DNA of 64,000 nt, taken from Caldicellulosiruptor danielii. GTDB taxonomy: Bacteria > Bacillota > Thermoanaerobacteria > Caldicellulosiruptorales > Caldicellulosiruptoraceae. A model generated the notes under the pieces. It ran no database searches. It was not told the origin of the DNA and saw nothing but the letters and a program-made list of their open reading frames with translations. The position numbers and the translations under genes are program-made. Within the stretch, counting starts at the first letter, position 1. Each line of letters starts with the position of its first letter. The DNA lies in NCBI RefSeq assembly GCF_034343125.1, contig NZ_CP139957.1, positions 457,001 to 521,000 of the forward strand, read 5' to 3'. Of this stretch, positions 26,584 to 35,488 are shown piece after piece.

Positions 26584-27666
26584 TTATACCTCTACTAAAA
26601 ACTTCTCTATTACCTCTGTTTCGCATATTTCCTTCATCTCCACTAAAAACCTTTCTATACTGCTCTTGTAGTTGAATATCCTCCTGGGAAGCCTGTTGTA
26701 CCACTCTTGTAACCTCTTTATTGCTTCTTTCGATATCTCTCTTATTTCTTTACCCTTAGGTAAAAAACGCCTTATCAATCCATTCATTCGCTCATTTGTT
26801 CCCCTCTCATACGCTGAATATGGATGTGTATAATATCCTTCAGAACCTAATTCATTTAAAACCTTCCCCAGCTCGCTAAATTCACTACCATTGTCACTTG
26901 TCACACTTTTGAAAACTTTGTTAAATTTATCTCCCAATATCTTCTGAAGCTTTATAAACAACTCTTTGACATAAGAACTTTCCCTGCCCGGTATAACAAA
27001 TATCATTCCAAATCGAGTTTTTCTCTCTGTCAAAGTAACAAGTACATTATCCGAAGAATGCTTGCCAATCAAAGTATCTATTTCCCAATGCCCAAATTCT
27101 TCTCTGTTGTTTGCAACTTCAGGTCTCTCTTCTATACTTTTGCCCTTGGATTTGATCTTTGCTACTCTATGCTTTACTTTTCTTGGCTTTAATCTAACTT
27201 TAACTGGCAAAACTATGTTCTTTACTCTTAACAACCCTCCTTCTATCCAATTGTATAGCGTCTTTGTACAAACCATTTCATCTTTGCTAAATCCAAGTTC
27301 CTGCCTACAATATCCAACTACTGCATCTGGCGACCATTTATCTTTCAGTATCTTTTCTTCTGCAAACTTTAAAAAGTTTTCAACCCCTAAAAACTTACTC
27401 TTTCTACCACATTTTGCTCTGTTTTTTTCATACACAGCTTGACCTGTTTGAGCAAAGTATTTTTCAAATGTGCTCAGGTCAGTTTTCATTTGAGTAGTTG
27501 TGCCTCTTTTCACTTCACGTGAAATTGTACTTGCACTTCTGCCTAATTCTCTGGCTATTTCTCTTATACCATACCCTAATTCTAACAGCTTCTGTATAAT
27601 TCCTCTCTCTACTTCACTTAAGTGTTTAAATTTTCTTCTCTTTGTGCTATGATTATCATAAGCCAT
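26584..27666 (-). CDS. IS30-family transposase
   Basis: The protein has 360 residues. N-terminal helix-turn-helix: HLSEVERGIIQKLLELGYGIREIARELGRSASTISREVKRG. The DDE integrase core follows: HWEIDTLIGKHSSDNVLVTLTERK, SVTSDNGSEFSEL and PYSAYERGTNERMNGLIRRFLPKG, giving the D-D-E triad. C-terminal PRRIFNYKSSIERF is typical. The gene looks intact, so the element may be active. The start codon lies in a 17-nt arm that has an inverted copy at 27719-27735. Confidence 0.96.
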   Translation of the reverse strand: MAYDNHSTKRRKFKHLSEVERGIIQKLLELGYGIREIARELGRSASTISREVKRGTTTQMKTDLSTFEKYFAQTGQAVYEKNRAKCGRKSKFLGVENFLKFAEEKILKDKWSPDAVVGYCRQELGFSKDEMVCTKTLYNWIEGGLLRVKNIVLPVKVRLKPRKVKHRVAKIKSKGKSIEERPEVANNREEFGHWEIDTLIGKHSSDNVLVTLTERKTRFGMIFVIPGRESSYVKELFIKLQKILGDKFNKVFKSVTSDNGSEFSELGKVLNELGSEGYYTHPYSAYERGTNERMNGLIRRFLPKGKEIREISKEAIKRLQEWYNRLPRRIFNYKSSIERFLVEMKEICETEVIEKFLVEV

Positions 27667-27735
27667 AGCTTCAAACCTCCTGTGTATGGTTTTGTCTTTT
27701 CAACTAATATCATACACAGTTTGAAGCTATGGCTT
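27660..27735. repeat. Large inverted repeat around the IS30 right end and transposase start
   Basis: Arms 27660-27676 (AAGCCATAGCTTCAAAC) and 27719-27735 are perfect 17-nt inverted copies. Inside them TGTGTATG (27681-27688) and CATACACA (27711-27718) also pair. The hairpin would bury the ribosome site and ATG of the transposase in any transcript entering from outside. Confidence 0.85.
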
Positions 27736-27791
27736 CAATATTTATTACCCCTGTTTCATTTAATTTTACAACAAGCAAAACAACGTTTGAA

Positions 27792-27819
27792 TTGACACAT
27801 TATCATAAATTGTTATAAA
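27792..27819 (+). promoter_or_regulatory. Promoter of the VWA/nuclease protein gene
   Basis: TTGACA (27792-27797), 16-nt spacer and TATAAA (27814-27819). The gene's ATG follows at 27859 with GGAGGGG. Confidence 0.7.
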
Positions 27820-27858
27820 ATATCAACAAAATATTTTATAAATCTTGGAGGGGTTGTG

Positions 27859-30800
27859 ATGAAAAAGAATTTAAAAAAACTTTTGACCATGATTATTTTG
27901 TGTGCTTTTACAATGAATATTTTGATTCCTTATTTTGTTAAAGCTGAAAGTTTACCCGCCAATACTTCAGCTTATACAGGAGCGTCACCTCAGGATACTT
28001 CTCTCATTAAAAGTCCAAGGCAGATTTTGTTTGAACAAATTGAAAGGTTATCAGGTTTGCCAGAACCTTTCTATGATCAAAAGCCATCTTATGACGAAAA
28101 AATCAAACAGGTGAAAATTGCACTGATAAAGGCTTTAAACTTTTTTGACAGTGACACCACCATCTTTGACAGGAACTTTTTTGATTATGTTGAAAAGGCA
28201 GTCAGAAAGCTTGAGTATTATTTGCATCATGGGAACCTCAAAAAAGATATAGCTCCAACCATAAACGAGATAAGAACAAGCTGCATTTTGGCAGCAAAGC
28301 TGGTTGTAGAAAATTTAAAGAAGGTATGTGAAGAAAATGAGAGCATTTTTACCCAAAAACAGAAAAAGGAGTTTTTGAAAGCAGTTGAGGAATATAATAA
28401 AGGCTGTGATTTTGAAAACAAAAAGAACAATGAGCAGGCTATTCATTTTTACAGAAATTCATGGGAACGTTTAAACGAGCTCAAAAAAGCAATTTTTCAG
28501 CTTCAGGACAAAGACAGTGACAGTTGTCCCGATTTTCTTGAAGAAAAATTTGGGCTTAAGACTAACAAGAAGGATACAGATGGAGATAACCTTTCGGACT
28601 TCTTTGAAGTTTTAAAGCTTTTCAATCTGACAGATGGTAAATCCATTGACACAGACAGAGATGGCATACCGGACAGTCAGGAAGATCCGGATGAAGACAA
28701 ACTTGTAAATATTGAAGAGCAGAGATTTGGCACAGACCCTCTTTTGCCCGATACAGACGGTGACGGACTGGATGATTATTTTGAAATTTTTACTTTTAAA
28801 AGTTCACCGCTGAAAATTGATACTGACGAGGATGGTCTGCTGGACAAAAGTGAATATCTACTTGGCACAGACCCGAATACGCCTGATACAGATCAGGATG
28901 GTATTTTTGATGGACTTGAAGAGTATAAACAGGTGTTTACAGATAAAGAAACTGGCGCAAAGGTGGAAATTACAGCAGAGGGTGACATTTCAGAATTTGT
29001 TACAACAAGAAATCTCAGCAATGAAGAAATATTCCAGCATGTTTATGGTTTGGTTTCTGAACCTGTTGATTTTGAGGTATATGCGCCTTTTAAGGAAGCT
29101 ACAGTATATATTCCAATTGACACAACAAAAGTTCCAAACGGTGATATACAGAATGTAAAAATGTTTTATTTTGATGAAAATTTGATGACTTTTGTTCCAC
29201 TTGATGAACAGGGTGTAGATGTTGAAAAAAAGCTTGTATGGGCAAAGACAGACCATTTTACAACTTTTGTACTCTTCTATATACCGACATGGAAAGCAGT
29301 TTGGGAAGTTCCAATAAACAAAGGCGAAAGGGAAGTTAGCCATCAGACAAAGTATATAGACATAGTATTTGTGCTTGATTCATCTGGGAGCATGAGCTGG
29401 AATGACCCGAACGATTACAGAAAAACAGCCGCCAAGTCTTTTGTAGATGCACTTGTGCAGGGAGACAGGGCAGCTGTTGTAGATTTTGACAGTTATGGAT
29501 ACTTGTTACAACCGCTTACACATGATTTTGAAGCAGTCAAGAGTGCAATTGACAGGATTGACAGCAGCGGTGGTACAGACATAGCAGCAGGTATAAGGAT
29601 TGCAAATCAGCAATTAATTTCACAGAGCTCTGACGACAGGATAAAGGTAATAATACTTTTAACAGACGGTGAAGGATACTATGACCAGAGCCTCACTGCT
29701 CAGGCAAAAGACAGCAATATAACTATCTACACAATAGGTTTGGGTACAAGCGTTGATGAAAATCTTTTACGTAATATAGCAGCGCAGACAGGCGGGATGT
29801 ATTTTTCAGTATCTTCTGCTTCTCAACTCCCACAGGTATTCAGCAGAATAACAGAAATAGTAACAGAGCCAGTTGACACTGATGGAGATGGAATACCGGA
29901 CAGTGTAGAGGTATCAGGTGCGCGAACAGGTTTTGGAACTTTGGTTTATTCAGACCCCAATAATCCAGACACAGATGGAGATGGGATAGAAGATGGTGAA
30001 GAAATAGGTGTACTTGTTAACGGGCCCAATGGTGAATATTACAAGTCATCCACAAACCCTGCTATTAAAGATAGCGATCAGGATGGGCTTTTTGACGCTG
30101 AAGAGGATGAATATGGAACAAAGCCATATAATAGAGACACAGATGGTGATGGGCTGTCCGATGGTATTGAAGTTAGCATGGGATACTCACCGCTTCACAA
30201 AAACTATGACGGCGATTCATATACAGACAAAGAAGAAGCTGAAAGAGGACTTGATCCGTACCTGTATGATAAAACATGGTTCGAACATATAAAAGATATT
30301 CTGGCAGGTGCAACATGCGGTGATGCAGGTGAGATACTTGTAAAGTATGGTATACTGGCAGAAAGAACTTTGAAATCTCTTGGCTATTTGATAGGACAAA
30401 TTGCTTCGGGATTTATTCCATTTTCCGACATAAGAGATGCTGTTGCAAGCCTTGTAAAACTTGACTTTGCAGGGGTATTTACTAACCTGCTTGGGTTTGT
30501 GCCGGGTGCTGGTGATATTGCTGATGCTGCAAGAGGATTTTTAAAGTTTATAGGGCTTGGAGATGAGTGTATCAGAATTGCGGCAAGGCTTATATATGAA
30601 AAGTTTGATGCATGGAAGAGTATGTTTACATCTTCTGTATTCCTGCCTGTTTTTGCGTTACTTTCAAAGGGAGAAGGCAATCTTAAAGCATTGGAAGATG
30701 CTGTAGGAGATAGAGAAAAACTTTTGAAAACTGTACCAGAACTTGCACAGCATAATTGTATTGATGAGGTAGCAGAGTGCCTTAATAATGCAAAAGACAA

Positions 30801-31392
30801 GATAATATTAAAAGAGATTGAAAAAATACAAAATATTGAAGATATAGAAACAAGAGTAAATAAATACATGATAAAAAATAATCTAAAAAGTGAAGTGATA
30901 AAAGCAGAAAGGTTTGCAGTTGAAGCTGCAGTTGATTACTTTACATCTCTTGGCTATATATGCGTATACAAAGCACCCCATGGAGTAAAGGGACCTGACT
31001 TAGTTTTCAGAAAAGGTGATGATTATTTAATAGTAGAGGCAAAAGGAGCAGTAGATACTACTAAAAATCCGACAGTAGGAAGTGGAAGGCTGTTTAATTA
31101 TGTGAAAGACGAAGAAACAGGGGTGAAAGAAAAATTTGCCCAGCTTTCATGGGAATGGCTGAGTACAAATCCAAAAAGGTATCTGGGTGTTATGAAAAGA
31201 GAAATGGACCCTGTGGAATTTGAGAAATTCAAGGAATTTTTGCGAAATGAAGGGCAGTATGAGGCAGCTGTTGTGTATGCGGCAAAGAATGAGAAGATAA
31301 AATGGGATGGGGGAATTGCAAAATACCTGAAAGAAGCTGTTGCAGACAATGAGCATATCAAAAGCATGACAATGATCAAGATGACATTTTAA
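27859..31392 (+). CDS. Secreted VWA / calcium-repeat protein with C-terminal nuclease-like domain (putative polymorphic toxin)
   Basis: The protein has 1177 residues from ATG 27859. Order: signal peptide (KKNLKKLLTMIILCAF..., cut near VKA-ES); helical region to about 215; thrombospondin-3-like DxDxDG calcium repeats (about 215-345, for example DTDGDNLSD, DTDGDGLDD); beta region; von Willebrand A domain about 500-675 with MIDAS motif DSSGSMS (D507) and LTDGEG; more calcium repeats about 680-800; a hydrophobic, Gly-rich segment like the pre-toxin part of polymorphic toxins (GFVPGAGDIADAARGFLKFIG); and a C-terminal domain about 1010-1177. This domain has the PD-(D/E)XK nuclease pattern GPDLVFRKGDDYLIVEAK (D1047, E1060, K1062). 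Tandem small genes follow, as immunity genes follow such toxins. Toxin role and target are inferred. Confidence 0.8.
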   Translation: MKKNLKKLLTMIILCAFTMNILIPYFVKAESLPANTSAYTGASPQDTSLIKSPRQILFEQIERLSGLPEPFYDQKPSYDEKIKQVKIALIKALNFFDSDTTIFDRNFFDYVEKAVRKLEYYLHHGNLKKDIAPTINEIRTSCILAAKLVVENLKKVCEENESIFTQKQKKEFLKAVEEYNKGCDFENKKNNEQAIHFYRNSWERLNELKKAIFQLQDKDSDSCPDFLEEKFGLKTNKKDTDGDNLSDFFEVLKLFNLTDGKSIDTDRDGIPDSQEDPDEDKLVNIEEQRFGTDPLLPDTDGDGLDDYFEIFTFKSSPLKIDTDEDGLLDKSEYLLGTDPNTPDTDQDGIFDGLEEYKQVFTDKETGAKVEITAEGDISEFVTTRNLSNEEIFQHVYGLVSEPVDFEVYAPFKEATVYIPIDTTKVPNGDIQNVKMFYFDENLMTFVPLDEQGVDVEKKLVWAKTDHFTTFVLFYIPTWKAVWEVPINKGEREVSHQTKYIDIVFVLDSSGSMSWNDPNDYRKTAAKSFVDALVQGDRAAVVDFDSYGYLLQPLTHDFEAVKSAIDRIDSSGGTDIAAGIRIANQQLISQSSDDRIKVIILLTDGEGYYDQSLTAQAKDSNITIYTIGLGTSVDENLLRNIAAQTGGMYFSVSSASQLPQVFSRITEIVTEPVDTDGDGIPDSVEVSGARTGFGTLVYSDPNNPDTDGDGIEDGEEIGVLVNGPNGEYYKSSTNPAIKDSDQDGLFDAEEDEYGTKPYNRDTDGDGLSDGIEVSMGYSPLHKNYDGDSYTDKEEAERGLDPYLYDKTWFEHIKDILAGATCGDAGEILVKYGILAERTLKSLGYLIGQIASGFIPFSDIRDAVASLVKLDFAGVFTNLLGFVPGAGDIADAARGFLKFIGLGDECIRIAARLIYEKFDAWKSMFTSSVFLPVFALLSKGEGNLKALEDAVGDREKLLKTVPELAQHNCIDEVAECLNNAKDKIILKEIEKIQNIEDIETRVNKYMIKNNLKSEVIKAERFAVEAAVDYFTSLGYICVYKAPHGVKGPDLVFRKGDDYLIVEAKGAVDTTKNPTVGSGRLFNYVKDEETGVKEKFAQLSWEWLSTNPKRYLGVMKREMDPVEFEKFKEFLRNEGQYEAAVVYAAKNEKIKWDGGIAKYLKEAVADNEHIKSMTMIKMTF

Positions 31393-31463
31393 AATCAACC
31401 TGAGAGATGGTTTTTTATAAGGAGCAGGTTTTAATATCCAAGCCAAAGGGGGGAAGTTTGCTT

Positions 31464-32192
31464 ATGTGGTGGGAGATAAAGCTCAACAGTAAAAGACTAA
31501 AAAAGATGATTGAAGAGGAGCTGGATTTTTATCAAAGAGGCTATAGAGATATATCTACATTGATAGCGCTTGGGAGAGCATATATGTATCTGGGGGAGTA
31601 TGAAGAGGGCAGGAAATATATGTTAAAGTGCATAGAGAAATCGTGGGAAATTGTAGAAAAAGCAAGAGTTAAATACGGATATGAGAGTGCGTCAGTAGCC
31701 CTAAATATAGCAAGGACAGCCAAATATAGGAGATGGATAGGTGAGTTAGAGCAGATGAAGGAAGAGTTTGCAGAGGCGAGCAGGATATTCAGCAGGGTGT
31801 ATGAGAAGAAGAGAGAAGAAGGTAGTGTACTGGCATTGCGACCATGGGGTCATCCTGATTTTTATGTATTATGGGCAACAGCCGAGTATTATACAGGAAA
31901 TCTGCAGAAAGCTGTTGAGATAAAAAGATTAATGGAGGGTAGAAGAGGAGTAATTCCGGGTGGTTTTGCGGAATGCATTCTCAAGGGAGACCCGGAGGGG
32001 ATAAAAAAGATAATCAGTAACATTATCAGTGTTATAAAAGAAGAAAAGATGCCGCCTGATGAGGATGAACTTGTGGATGATCCCTGGCACTGGTATGAGG
32101 AGGGCAAAAAGATACTGGGGCTTCCGAGCATATTTGATGTGTATGATAAAACTCCCCCCATATTCAATTACTCTGAGTTTGAGAATGGCTGA
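31464..32192 (+). CDS. Putative immunity protein, helical repeat type (copy 1)
   Basis: The protein has 242 residues from ATG 31464, after GGGGGGAAG. Almost all helix is predicted, with TPR-like pairs (STLIALGRAYMYLGEYEEGRKYMLKCIEKS; FYVLWATAEYYTGNLQKAVEIKRLM). No signal peptide. I know no named family; the similarity to TPR folds is by eye. It follows the toxin-like gene by 71 nt and is present again, more or less broken, at 32276 and 33881. Tandem copies directly after a C-terminal nuclease domain argue for an immunity role. Confidence 0.65.
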   Translation: MWWEIKLNSKRLKKMIEEELDFYQRGYRDISTLIALGRAYMYLGEYEEGRKYMLKCIEKSWEIVEKARVKYGYESASVALNIARTAKYRRWIGELEQMKEEFAEASRIFSRVYEKKREEGSVLALRPWGHPDFYVLWATAEYYTGNLQKAVEIKRLMEGRRGVIPGGFAECILKGDPEGIKKIISNIISVIKEEKMPPDEDELVDDPWHWYEEGKKILGLPSIFDVYDKTPPIFNYSEFENG

Positions 32193-32275
32193 GTACAAAT
32201 TAGAATCAACCTGAGAGATGGTTTTTTATAGGGAGCAGGTTTTAATATCCAGGCCAAAAGGGGGGAAGTTTGCTT

Positions 32276-32583
32276 ATGTGGTGGGAGATAAAGCTCAACA
32301 GTAAAAGGCTTAAAAAGATGATTGAAGAGGAGCTGGATTTTTATCAAAGAGGCTATAGAGATATATCTACATTGATAGCGCTTGGGAGAGCATATATGTA
32401 TCTGGGGGAGTATGAAGAGGGCAGGAAATATATGTTAAAGTGCATAGAGAAATCGTGGGAAATTGTAGAAGAAGCAAGAGTTAAATACGGATATGAGAGT
32501 GCGTCAGTAGCCCTAAATATAGCAAGGACAGCCAAATATAGGAGATGGATAGGTGAGTTAGAGCAGATGAAGGAAGAGTTTGC
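32276..32583 (+). pseudogene. Putative immunity protein copy 2, 5' part (cut by IS256)
   Basis: The first about 103 residues are nearly identical to copy 1 (one K/E change seen in VEEARVKYG). The upstream sequence (AATCAACCTGAGAGATGG, GCAGGTTTTAATATCC) repeats the leader of copy 1, so the whole unit was duplicated. The frame runs into the IS at 32584 and stops at 32629. Confidence 0.85.
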
Positions 32584-33880
32584 GAGACTTGTCAAGAATT
32601 TTGTGTATCCAATTCATAGCGTAAATTGAAAAGCTGTAAGATTTCGTAAGTATGGTGTTTAATAAGAGGTACCCCATTTTTCCATTTACCTCGCTTAAAG
32701 TTCTCTCTTTGAAGATAAATATTAATTTCAAGAATTTCTGTTGATTGAAAATATCCGCCCGATTTTATTCTTATTTTTTCAATTATGCTATTTATGCTTT
32801 CTACTGCATTAGTAGTATAAATATGCTTTCTAATTTCCTCAGGATATTTTATATGAGCAAAGTAATATTCAGCTTTATCTAAAAGTCCTTTTAAAAAGCG
32901 AGGATATTTAGGAAGGTATTCATTGCAAAGTTGGTTAAAAGCAGAAACAGCTTCATCAATATCAGAAGAAGATAATCTTACTCTCTCTAATTCTTTATTG
33001 AATTTTGAGCTATCTTCTTTTGTCATATGTCGTTTTACGTTACGTTGTAGGTGGACAAAACATAATTGATGGTCGGCATAAGGATAAGCGATTTTAACTG
33101 CATCTATGATACCAGGGAAGTCATCGCTTACAATTATTAAAACTTTTTTTAGTCCCCTTGTGATTAAATCTTCGAAAACTTTCATCCAATCAGCTTTATT
33201 TTCTTTGCCAAAGAAGGTGTAAATGCCAAAGATATCTTTTTTGCCTTCTAAATCGATGCCCAGAACAACATAGCATGTAGCCTGTTTGACTTTTGAGTTG
33301 TCCCTGATTTCACAATGGTAGCCATCAATTATGAGAGCAAATGCATTTTCAGGTAGTTCTCTTTGTTTGAAAAGCTGGAGTTCGTTTTTAAGGTCATTTT
33401 TGATTTTAGTTATTTCCTCTTCTGAGTAAGGTAAGTTAAGGCTTTTAAGGGTTTGGATTAGCAAACTTTCAGAGTAACCATTAGCAACCAAAGACATGAG
33501 TAAATCGGTGTAAGATGAATCAACTCTTTTATATGGCTCAGGCAAGACAGATGGGCGAAAATTACTGGTTCTTGTTCGTGGTACTGAAAGTTCGAGGTTA
33601 CCTACTGGGGTGGAAAGCATGCGATCATAAAAGCCATTACCTTTATCATTCTGGTTTTTATCAAGGTAGATTTTTCGTTCTGATAACATAATGCAGTTTA
33701 ACAAATGTTCTAATAGTTGCTTAAGAGCTGGGCGATTAGGGTCGTCTTGAGAGCAATACGTATTTAATACTTGCTCAATCGCCATGTTTTTAACTGTTTC
33801 AAAAATGATATCTTTTTCCATTGTAATCGACCCCCTTTAATTTTTAATTATATAGTAGACACAATTTTATTTTAACTCCC
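32584..33880 (-). mobile_element. IS256-family (Mutator-type) insertion sequence
   Basis: About 1297 nt with imperfect ends (GAGACTTGTCAAG... on the left; right end ...TTTTAACTCCC) and one minus-strand transposase gene. Both flanks carry the same 68 nt of the immunity gene (32516-32583 and 33881-33948) with four mismatches, instead of the usual 8-9 nt target duplication. So the flanks probably come from two different gene copies. Confidence 0.85.
32592..33821 (-). CDS. IS256-family transposase
   Basis: The protein has 409 residues. Mutator-family blocks are present: DKNQNDKGNGFYDRMLSTPVGNLELSVPRTR, ALIIDGYHCEIRD (catalytic Asp), VSDDFPGIIDAVKIAYPYADHQLCFVHLQRN (catalytic Asp and CxxH-like motif) and IYTTNAVESINSIIEKIR with the catalytic Glu. 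Intact, therefore probably active. Confidence 0.96.
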   Translation of the reverse strand: MEKDIIFETVKNMAIEQVLNTYCSQDDPNRPALKQLLEHLLNCIMLSERKIYLDKNQNDKGNGFYDRMLSTPVGNLELSVPRTRTSNFRPSVLPEPYKRVDSSYTDLLMSLVANGYSESLLIQTLKSLNLPYSEEEITKIKNDLKNELQLFKQRELPENAFALIIDGYHCEIRDNSKVKQATCYVVLGIDLEGKKDIFGIYTFFGKENKADWMKVFEDLITRGLKKVLIIVSDDFPGIIDAVKIAYPYADHQLCFVHLQRNVKRHMTKEDSSKFNKELERVRLSSSDIDEAVSAFNQLCNEYLPKYPRFLKGLLDKAEYYFAHIKYPEEIRKHIYTTNAVESINSIIEKIRIKSGGYFQSTEILEINIYLQRENFKRGKWKNGVPLIKHHTYEILQLFNLRYELDTQNS

Positions 33881-34363
33881 AATATAGCAAGGATAGCCAA
33901 GCATATGAGATGGATAGGTGAGTTAGAGCAGATGAAGGAAGAGTTTGCAGAGGCGAGCAGGATATTCAGCAGGGTGTATGAGAAGAAGAGAGAAGAAGGT
34001 AGTGTACTGGCATTGCGACCATGGGGTCATCCTGATTTTTATGTATTATGGGCAACAGCCGAGTATTATACAGGGAATCTGCAGAAAGCTGTTGAGATAA
34101 AAAGATTAATGGAGGGTAGAAGAGGAGTAATTCCGGGTGGTTTTGCGGAATGCATTCTCAAGAAAGACCCGGAGGGGATAAAAAAGATAATCAGTAACAT
34201 TATCAGTGTTATAAAAGAAGAAAAAATACCACCCCATGGTGATGAACTTGTGGATGATCCCTGGCACTGGTATGAGGAGGGCAAAAAGATACTGGGGCTT
34301 CCGAGCATATTTGATGTGTATGATAAAAGCGAACCTTTGTTTGAGTATAATTCTGGAAAATAG
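33881..34363 (+). pseudogene. Putative immunity protein copy 3, 3' part
   Basis: Starting inside the gene (AATATAGCAAGG), it encodes the last about 160 residues (RRWIGELEQMKEEFA-like, then EASRIFSRVYEKKREEG, LRPWGHPDFYVLWAT, WHWYEEGKKILGLPSIFDVYDK). The end (SEPLFEYNSGK) differs from copy 1 (TPPIFNYSEFENG), so it derives from a third, diverged copy. The 5' part is missing where the IS256 begins. An internal ATG at 33905 could start a shortened protein. Confidence 0.8.
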
Positions 34364-34385
34364 ATTACATGGAGGTGTTAAAAAG

Positions 34386-34853
34386 ATGAGCATCCCTTCC
34401 TATGTTATTTTAGGGTATGAATTTAGGCTCAATGGCAGAGTTCAATCAGACGATATTATAAAATTTGAAGATGTATTTGTGGAGTTCATACAGAACTTTT
34501 GTGAAATTACTCTTGCAAACATAGAAGGTTATTTTCCTAATAATGCAACGTACAACATATTCTGGCCCAACATTCATGCTGAAATGACACAAATTGAGAG
34601 AGTTGGTGAAAATTTATTCAAAGTTAAGCTGTGGTTTGCTTATGATATGACATTATCAAAAAAGGGGAAAAAGAAATTAATAGAAAAATGTAAAGAGTTT
34701 ATAAGAAGAATGAACAGGTTTTTTGAGCTGTTTGAATATGATGTTAGATTTGGGGATGAACCTATTAGCGAGGAAGTGTATGATCCTGCTGAAGAATCTG
34801 GAATTGTCCCTGATTATGAAGATTTGTTTCTGGATGATGACGATGAAGAATAG
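34386..34853 (+). CDS. Small acidic protein, possible second immunity protein
   Basis: The protein has 155 residues. GGAGG (34372) precedes ATG 34386. No signal peptide. It is strongly acidic at the C terminus (DYEDLFLDDDDEE), a common trait of nuclease-binding immunity proteins. Beta-strand-rich first half (SIPSYVILGYEFRLNGRVQ), then helices. No family recognised; position next to the copy-3 immunity gene is the main reason for the suggestion. Confidence 0.6.
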   Translation: MSIPSYVILGYEFRLNGRVQSDDIIKFEDVFVEFIQNFCEITLANIEGYFPNNATYNIFWPNIHAEMTQIERVGENLFKVKLWFAYDMTLSKKGKKKLIEKCKEFIRRMNRFFELFEYDVRFGDEPISEEVYDPAEESGIVPDYEDLFLDDDDEE

Positions 34854-34961
34854 TTAATAAATTTTTATTAGCCAATTCCCAGAATTTAGCAGGGTAATAG
34901 TCAGTGCAATAACTCTGCAATGTGATATTTTTGTGGATTATTGATAATTTAAAAATATAAT

Positions 34962-34997
34962 AGGCTGTTATTCCCGGTAAAAAAGGAGTAACAGCCT
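34962..34997. terminator. Intrinsic terminator between convergent genes
   Basis: AGGCTGTTATTCC (34962-34974) pairs with GGAGTAACAGCCT (34985-34997), with one G-U pair. It separates the plus-strand immunity locus from the minus-strand FAH fragment. Confidence 0.85.
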
Positions 34998-35024
34998 GCT
35001 TCCTTTAAAACTCACAGGTAATAT

Positions 35025-35402
35025 TTATATTACAAAATTTGTAAGCACTCCGATTCCCTCTATTTCAACTTCAACCACATCACCCTGTTTCATTGGACCG
35101 ATTCCTGAAGGAGTGCCGGTTATAATCACATCAAATGGCTTTAAAGTCATTATTGAACTTATGTAGCTTACCAGGTTTTCCACAGGAAAGATGAAATTGC
35201 TGGTGTTTGAACTTTGAACAAGCTTTCCATTCAGATAGGTTCTGATATTGCTATTATTGGGGTCAATCTCATCTGTTATAACAGGACCAAGAGGCAGGAA
35301 TGTATCAAATGACTTTGCAACTGTCCAATTTTTATAGGATATAATTGATTTAACAGAAATTTGAGTGTAATGAGCCTTATTTGTTCTTAAAAGGTCAGCC
35401 AT
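35025..35402 (-). pseudogene. Fumarylacetoacetate hydrolase-family fragment
   Basis: The open frame of 125 residues matches only the C-terminal half of FAH-family hydrolases: [66 protein letters not shown]. About 130-170 N-terminal residues, with the metal-binding glutamates, are missing. The first about 25 residues ([21 protein letters not shown]) are unrelated to the family, so the upstream part was replaced by deletion. Not expected to be active. Confidence 0.82.
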
Positions 35403-35435
35403 AAAAAATCCAAAGATCTTTCAAAACAAAAAAAT

Positions 35436-35479
35436 ACCCTTCGCCACAAAAATATTTTTCATACTAAGTGGCGGAGGGT
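35436..35479. terminator. Intrinsic terminator after hydF
   Basis: ACCCTTCGCCAC (35436-35447) pairs with GTGGCGGAGGGT (35468-35479), with one G-U. T runs follow on both strands, so it terminates the aspA-hydF transcript and perhaps plus-strand read-through. Confidence 0.9.
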
Positions 35480-35488
35480 TTTTCTTTT

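Larger units (their letters stand above)
26483..27721 (-). mobile_element. IS30-family insertion sequence
   Basis: An inverted repeat of 21 nt, beginning AACTGTGTATGATATTAG, lies at 26483-26503 and in inverse form at 27701-27721. It encloses one transposase gene on the minus strand; length about 1.24 kb. No clear target duplication is visible. The sequence to the left (LFGETGNYNLIKAT) and to the right (SIFITPVSFNFTT) stays open on the plus strand, which hints that the element may have split a gene remnant. Confidence 0.85.

Noticed and set aside
30384-30869. Long minus-strand frame within the VWA/nuclease gene
   Set aside because: It mirrors the coding frame, has no ribosome site and no homology that I recognise.
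32516-33948. True 68-nt target duplication by IS256
   Set aside because: Four mismatches and the known 8-9 nt duplication size make two diverged gene copies more likely.
27859-34853. Restriction-modification system because of the nuclease-like domain
   Set aside because: No methyltransferase or specificity gene is present, and the protein is secreted.
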